This document shows, one piece after another, positions 61,452 to 64,000 of a stretch of 64,000 nt of DNA. How positions within the stretch are numbered: position 1 is the stretch's first letter; every line of letters starts with the position of its first letter. Location of the stretch: NCBI RefSeq assembly GCF_014656195.1, contig NZ_BNBY01000035.1, positions 1 through 64,000 of the forward strand. Direction: 5' to 3'. Source of the stretch: Kitasatospora xanthocidica. GTDB taxonomy: Bacteria > Actinomycetota > Actinomycetes > Streptomycetales > Streptomycetaceae. The translations under genes and the position numbers were made by a program. The notes under the pieces were generated by a model that worked only from the letters and a program-made list of their open reading frames with translations, did not search any database and was not told the DNA's origin.

Positions 61452-61949
61452 TCAGATCCGGCGGAACCGGCCCTGCAGTGACCAGATGTTCGGGTTGTCG
61501 GCCAGGTCGGGGTGCATGTCGCACAGGTCGGCGAGGGTGTCCTGGAGGAAGTCCCGGGCCTCGCGCCGCAGGTCGCTGTGGCGGATCACGGCGGCCGGCT
61601 CGTCCGGCAGCCAGGTGGCGGTGACCTCGACCCAGTTGAAGCGGCGGGCGAAGCGCAGCAGGTGGGTGTTCTGGGTGAAGTCGAGGTCGGCGGTCTGCAC
61701 CCGGGCGGCCCGGCTGCCGTCCGGGTCGCGGTCCAGCAGCTCGGTGATGTCGCACAGCGCCCAGGCGAAGTCGAGCACCGGCACCCAGCCCCAGGAGGTG
61801 GACAGCTCGGCGCCCTCGGCGTCCAGGTAGACGTCGCCGCAGAACAGGTCGTACCGCAGGGCGTGCACGGACGCGGTGCGGTAGTCCGTCTGCGGGGGGT
61901 CGGGGAAGCGGTTGGAGAGGGAGTAGCCGAGCTCGATCACGTACGCCAT
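61452..61949 (-). CDS. Conserved hypothetical protein next to terD
   Basis: A 165-residue acidic protein: [75 protein letters not shown] and later [22 protein letters not shown]. It is Trp/Asp-rich and lacks signal or membrane segments. I do not recognise a family. GACAAT lies directly against the ATG, so the true start may be GTG 61940, seven bases after that hexamer. A 124-base gap with an iron-neutral, TTCTTCGTAAGCG-containing sequence separates it from terD. Confidence 0.72.
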   Translation of the reverse strand: MAYVIELGYSLSNRFPDPPQTDYRTASVHALRYDLFCGDVYLDAEGAELSTSWGWVPVLDFAWALCDITELLDRDPDGSRAARVQTADLDFTQNTHLLRFARRFNWVEVTATWLPDEPAAVIRHSDLRREARDFLQDTLADLCDMHPDLADNPNIWSLQGRFRRI

Positions 61950-62087
61950 TGTCGGGGTTCGGGGCGGGTGCGGGTAACCGGCCGCCCGGAGCCGAGCAGC
62001 CCACTGCCCGCGCCGGGCAATCCGCCCCGGAGGCGAGGGGGCGAATAACTGCGTGACCGGGTGGGGCGGGCGCGGGATGATGGGCGC

Positions 62088-62522
62088 ATGCCTGAGCCCA
62101 TCCGCGTACGGGGGTCGGTGGTCGTCCCCGACGCCGAGCTCGTCTGGCGCTTCTCGCGTTCCTCCGGCCCCGGTGGCCAGCACGTCAACACCTCCGACTC
62201 CAAGGTCGAGCTGCGCTTCGACCTCGCCGCCACCAAGGCGTTGCCCGAGGTGTGGCAGGGGCGTGCCCTGGAACGGCTGGCCGGGCGGCTGGTGGACGGC
62301 CGGGTGCTGGTGGTCCAGGCCTCGGAGTTCCGCTCGCAGTGGCGCAACCGGGAGGCGGCCGCGGCCCGGCTGTCGGCGCTGCTGACCGAGGCGTGCGCGC
62401 CGCCGCCGAAGACCCGGCGGGCGACCAAGCCGAGCCGGGGGATGGTCGAGCGCCGGCTGTTCAACAAGAAGCACCGCTCCGACGTGAAGCAGGGCCGCCG
62501 GTCGCCGCGGGGCGGCGAGTAG
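62088..62522 (+). CDS. arfB: Peptidyl-tRNA hydrolase ArfB (ribosome rescue)
   Basis: Releases stalled ribosomes without a stop codon. The 144-residue protein has the GGQ motif in SSGPGGQHVNTSDSKVELRFDL and a basic C-terminal tail, KPSRGMVERRLFNKKHRSDVKQGRR, that occupies the mRNA channel. GATGAT lies six bases before ATG 62088 with the same GGGCGC spacer as folP, so a leaderless start is likely. Confidence 0.92.
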   Translation: MPEPIRVRGSVVVPDAELVWRFSRSSGPGGQHVNTSDSKVELRFDLAATKALPEVWQGRALERLAGRLVDGRVLVVQASEFRSQWRNREAAAARLSALLTEACAPPPKTRRATKPSRGMVERRLFNKKHRSDVKQGRRSPRGGE

Positions 62523-62550
62523 GGCGCGTCTCCGCAGGACACGCCCCGGC

Positions 62551-63099
62551 TCAGCCCAGGGAGCGGTAGCCGCCGCGGAAGTAGAGCAGCGGACGGCCGT
62601 CCGGGGCGGGCACCGCGGCCTCCAGGACGCGGCCGAGCAGCAGGGTGTGGTCGCCCGCGGGTATCCGCTGTTCGGTGCGGCACTCGACGGTGGCCAGCGC
62701 GCCCTCGATCAGCGGGGCGCCGGTGCGCGGCCCGCGGTGGTGCGGGGTGTCCGCGAACAGCAGCCGGTCGCTGAGCCGGCCCTTCATGGCGAAGCGCGAG
62801 CCGATCGTCTTCTGTCCCTCGGTCAGCACCGAGACGGCCCAGGTGTCGACCCGGGAGAGCACCTCGTCCATCCGGGAGTCCTCGCGCACCGAGATCAGCA
62901 CCAGCGGCGGCTCCAGCGACACCGAGAGGAAGGAGGTGGCGGTCATGCCGATGTCCTCGCCGTCCTCCGGGTCGTGGACGGTCACCAGGCTCACGCCGGC
63001 GGCGAGCTGGGAGAGAGCTGCCCGGAACTCGTCGGGCGTGGCGTGGGGGGCAGCTTCGGGCTGCGGGGACGGGTACACGTACCGCACGGTAGTCGTCAC
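62551..63099 (-). CDS. Flavin reductase family protein
   Basis: The 182-residue protein has the split-barrel FMN-binding pattern: FRAALSQLAAGVSLVTV, GMTATSFLSVSLEPPLVLISV, FAVSVLTEGQ-like TWAVSVLTEGQKTIGSRFA and a C-terminal LLYFRGGYRSLG. Such enzymes reduce flavin with NAD(P)H for a monooxygenase. GTG 63099 is the earliest start; GTG 63078, seven bases after TACCGT, would fit a leaderless mRNA. Convergent with arfB; GGGCGCGT/ACACGCCC near 62522-62546 may be a weak terminator. Confidence 0.88.
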   Translation of the reverse strand: MTTTVRYVYPSPQPEAAPHATPDEFRAALSQLAAGVSLVTVHDPEDGEDIGMTATSFLSVSLEPPLVLISVREDSRMDEVLSRVDTWAVSVLTEGQKTIGSRFAMKGRLSDRLLFADTPHHRGPRTGAPLIEGALATVECRTEQRIPAGDHTLLLGRVLEAAVPAPDGRPLLYFRGGYRSLG

Positions 63100-63460
63100 C
63101 CGCGGGGAACGGCATCGGGCCTTGGTCGTAGGACCGGTGGCGAACCCGGGTGGCGAAGCCGGTGGCGCGGCCGGGGTCCGGACTCACCCTCAGGGGTGAA
63201 GCGGACGGACCGGCGGGCGCAGCCGGCTTCAGTCGTCGGCCGATGAGGTCGACCAAGGGAAAAGTACCGATAGCGCTTTATGTCCCGCTATGGGGCGGAT
63301 GAGCTGATTAAGGGCGCATTAGTGTCGTGTGATTTAAGTCACAAGTGGCGCCCTATTGCTGACCGAGCGTGCCGAACGCTGTGCTCCCTGTGATTCAGTT
63401 CTTCTGGCAATCGGACGATAACCAATCAAGAACTATCCGAAGCAGCCGGGGAGCCCCCGC
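63100..63460. other. Promoter region of cdgB
   Basis: This 361-base gap between divergent genes becomes AT-rich after 63250 and holds a Crp-type palindrome at 63328-63343. Around it AGGGCGC (63311-63317) and GCGCCCT (63348-63354) form an outer inverted repeat. A TGTGATT half-site recurs at 63389-63395. No gene is seen. Confidence 0.6.
63328..63343. promoter_or_regulatory. Crp-type operator upstream of cdgB
   Basis: TGTGATTTAAGTCACA is a perfect palindromic half-site pair, TGTGA-N6-TCACA, the Crp consensus. It also fits the Streptomyces Crp form GTG-N6-GNCAC (GTG, six bases, GTCAC). It lies 118-133 bases before the cdgB start, so cAMP-Crp may act on this promoter. Confidence 0.75.
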
Positions 63461-64000
63461 ATGGAAGCCGAGTCGGAGCCGTACGTCCGTCTCGCGACCC
63501 TCCGCACCTTGCACCGGGTCGTGGCGGACCTCAACGCTGCCCGCAGCCTGGCGGGGACGCTGCAGGCCGTCGTCGAGGGCGCGGTGCACGGGCTCGGTTT
63601 CGACGCCGCCGCGGTCAGCCTGGTCCGCCCGGACGGCGACCTCGTGGTGGCGGCCGTCTGGGAGCTGGAGGAGAGCCCCATGGGCGGCCCCTCCGTGCTG
63701 CTCGGCCAGGTCGGGTCCCGCGAGTCCTGGGACCGGCTGCTCGGCGTCAGCGACCACTGGGGCACCCTGCGCTTCCTGCCGTACGACCGCGGCTGGGCCG
63801 TCGCCAGCGACATCCCGCGCTGGATCGGGGACGGCTCGCTGCCCGTGTACGCCAACGACTGGCACCCCGCCGACGGCCTGCTCGCCCCGATGTACAGCGC
63901 CGGCGGCGACCTGCTCGGGGTGCTCTCGGTGGACCGCCCGCGCAGCGGCAAGCGGCCCGGGGCCTGGACCCGCGAGGCGCTGGAGATGTTCTCCCTGCAG
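63461..64000 (+). CDS. cdgB: CdgB, diguanylate cyclase (5' part; runs off the window)
   Basis: The 180 visible codons encode MEAESEPYVRLATLRTLHRVVADLNAARSLAGTLQAVVEGAVHGLGFDAAAVSLVRPDGDLVV and continue to LEMFSLQ with no stop. This is the N-terminal GAF domain of CdgB as I remember it; PAS and GGDEF domains should follow beyond the window. CdgB makes c-di-GMP, which controls development through BldD and RsiG-WhiG. GGGGAG lies 8 bases before ATG 63461. Confidence 0.82.
   Translation, partial: MEAESEPYVRLATLRTLHRVVADLNAARSLAGTLQAVVEGAVHGLGFDAAAVSLVRPDGDLVVAAVWELEESPMGGPSVLLGQVGSRESWDRLLGVSDHWGTLRFLPYDRGWAVASDIPRWIGDGSLPVYANDWHPADGLLAPMYSAGGDLLGVLSVDRPRSGKRPGAWTREALEMFSLQ

Noticed and set aside
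1-64000. CRISPR arrays, tRNA genes, prophage
   Set aside because: No spaced repeat array, cloverleaf-like sequence with CCA end, or phage structural gene was found on either strand.

Overview
The window is high-GC actinomycete chromosome. Gene content and local order indicate Streptomycetaceae (Streptomyces or Kitasatospora): mycothiol synthase, GlnR, Nur, an RsiG-like anti-sigma factor, CdgB, DmdR-type iron boxes, PHO boxes and many GTG starts. It is mostly conserved core chromosome. I see no prophage, integrase, relaxase, CRISPR array, antibiotic cluster or tRNA gene.

Layout. (1) 1-12 kb: the 3' end of a 5S rRNA and the rRNA operon terminator, then mshD and a phosphate block. That block holds ppk, a CHAD protein, a Nudix hydrolase, pstSCAB behind a clear PHO box, and a divergent PhoU-like/Pit low-affinity phosphate system. 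(2) 12-15 kb: csoR, a lipoprotein, small hypotheticals and a PAP2 phosphatase with an ECF-sigma-like promoter. (3) 15-22 kb: a type IV secretion-like gene set (cell-wall hydrolase, two-helix pilin-like protein, VirB8-like, VirB6/TrbL-like, VirB3+VirB4-N-like protein, VirB4-like ATPase) with no DNA-transfer genes; this is the best candidate for an under-described system. (4) 22-30 kb: secreted 5'-nucleotidase, an MprAB-like two-component system next to a membrane-anchored HtrA/trypsin-like protease, a LacI regulator and GlnR. (5) 30-42 kb: MoaD-like protein, membrane proteins, and a sulfur block: a Cys-rich leader peptide, a rhodanese, a DUF1416 protein and a DsrE-like protein. It continues with a nitrobindin-like protein, Nur, YgfZ, a MITE abutting dtd, an RsiG-like c-di-GMP anti-sigma factor, asparaginase, dodecin and an iron-box-controlled heme oxygenase. 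(6) 42-60 kb: ppa, dacB, a DUF2342 metallopeptidase, tilS, hpt, ftsH, folE, a ferritin-like protein, an esterase, an MprF/LysX-like protein, folP, an NTF2-like protein, folB, folK, a 37-bp repeat array, and two membrane proteins. (7) 60-64 kb: terD, a hypothetical, arfB, a flavin reductase, and the 5' part of cdgB behind a Crp-type palindrome.

Themes: phosphate and polyphosphate supply; nitrogen, nickel, iron and copper sensing; cell-envelope maintenance; folate synthesis; and two c-di-GMP proteins (RsiG-like and CdgB) 23 kb apart. Many starts have a -10-like hexamer 6-8 nt upstream and no Shine-Dalgarno, as expected for leaderless mRNAs, and three of these lie directly behind a terminator hairpin. 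All functional names come from reading motifs and from memory of the families; no database search was run.
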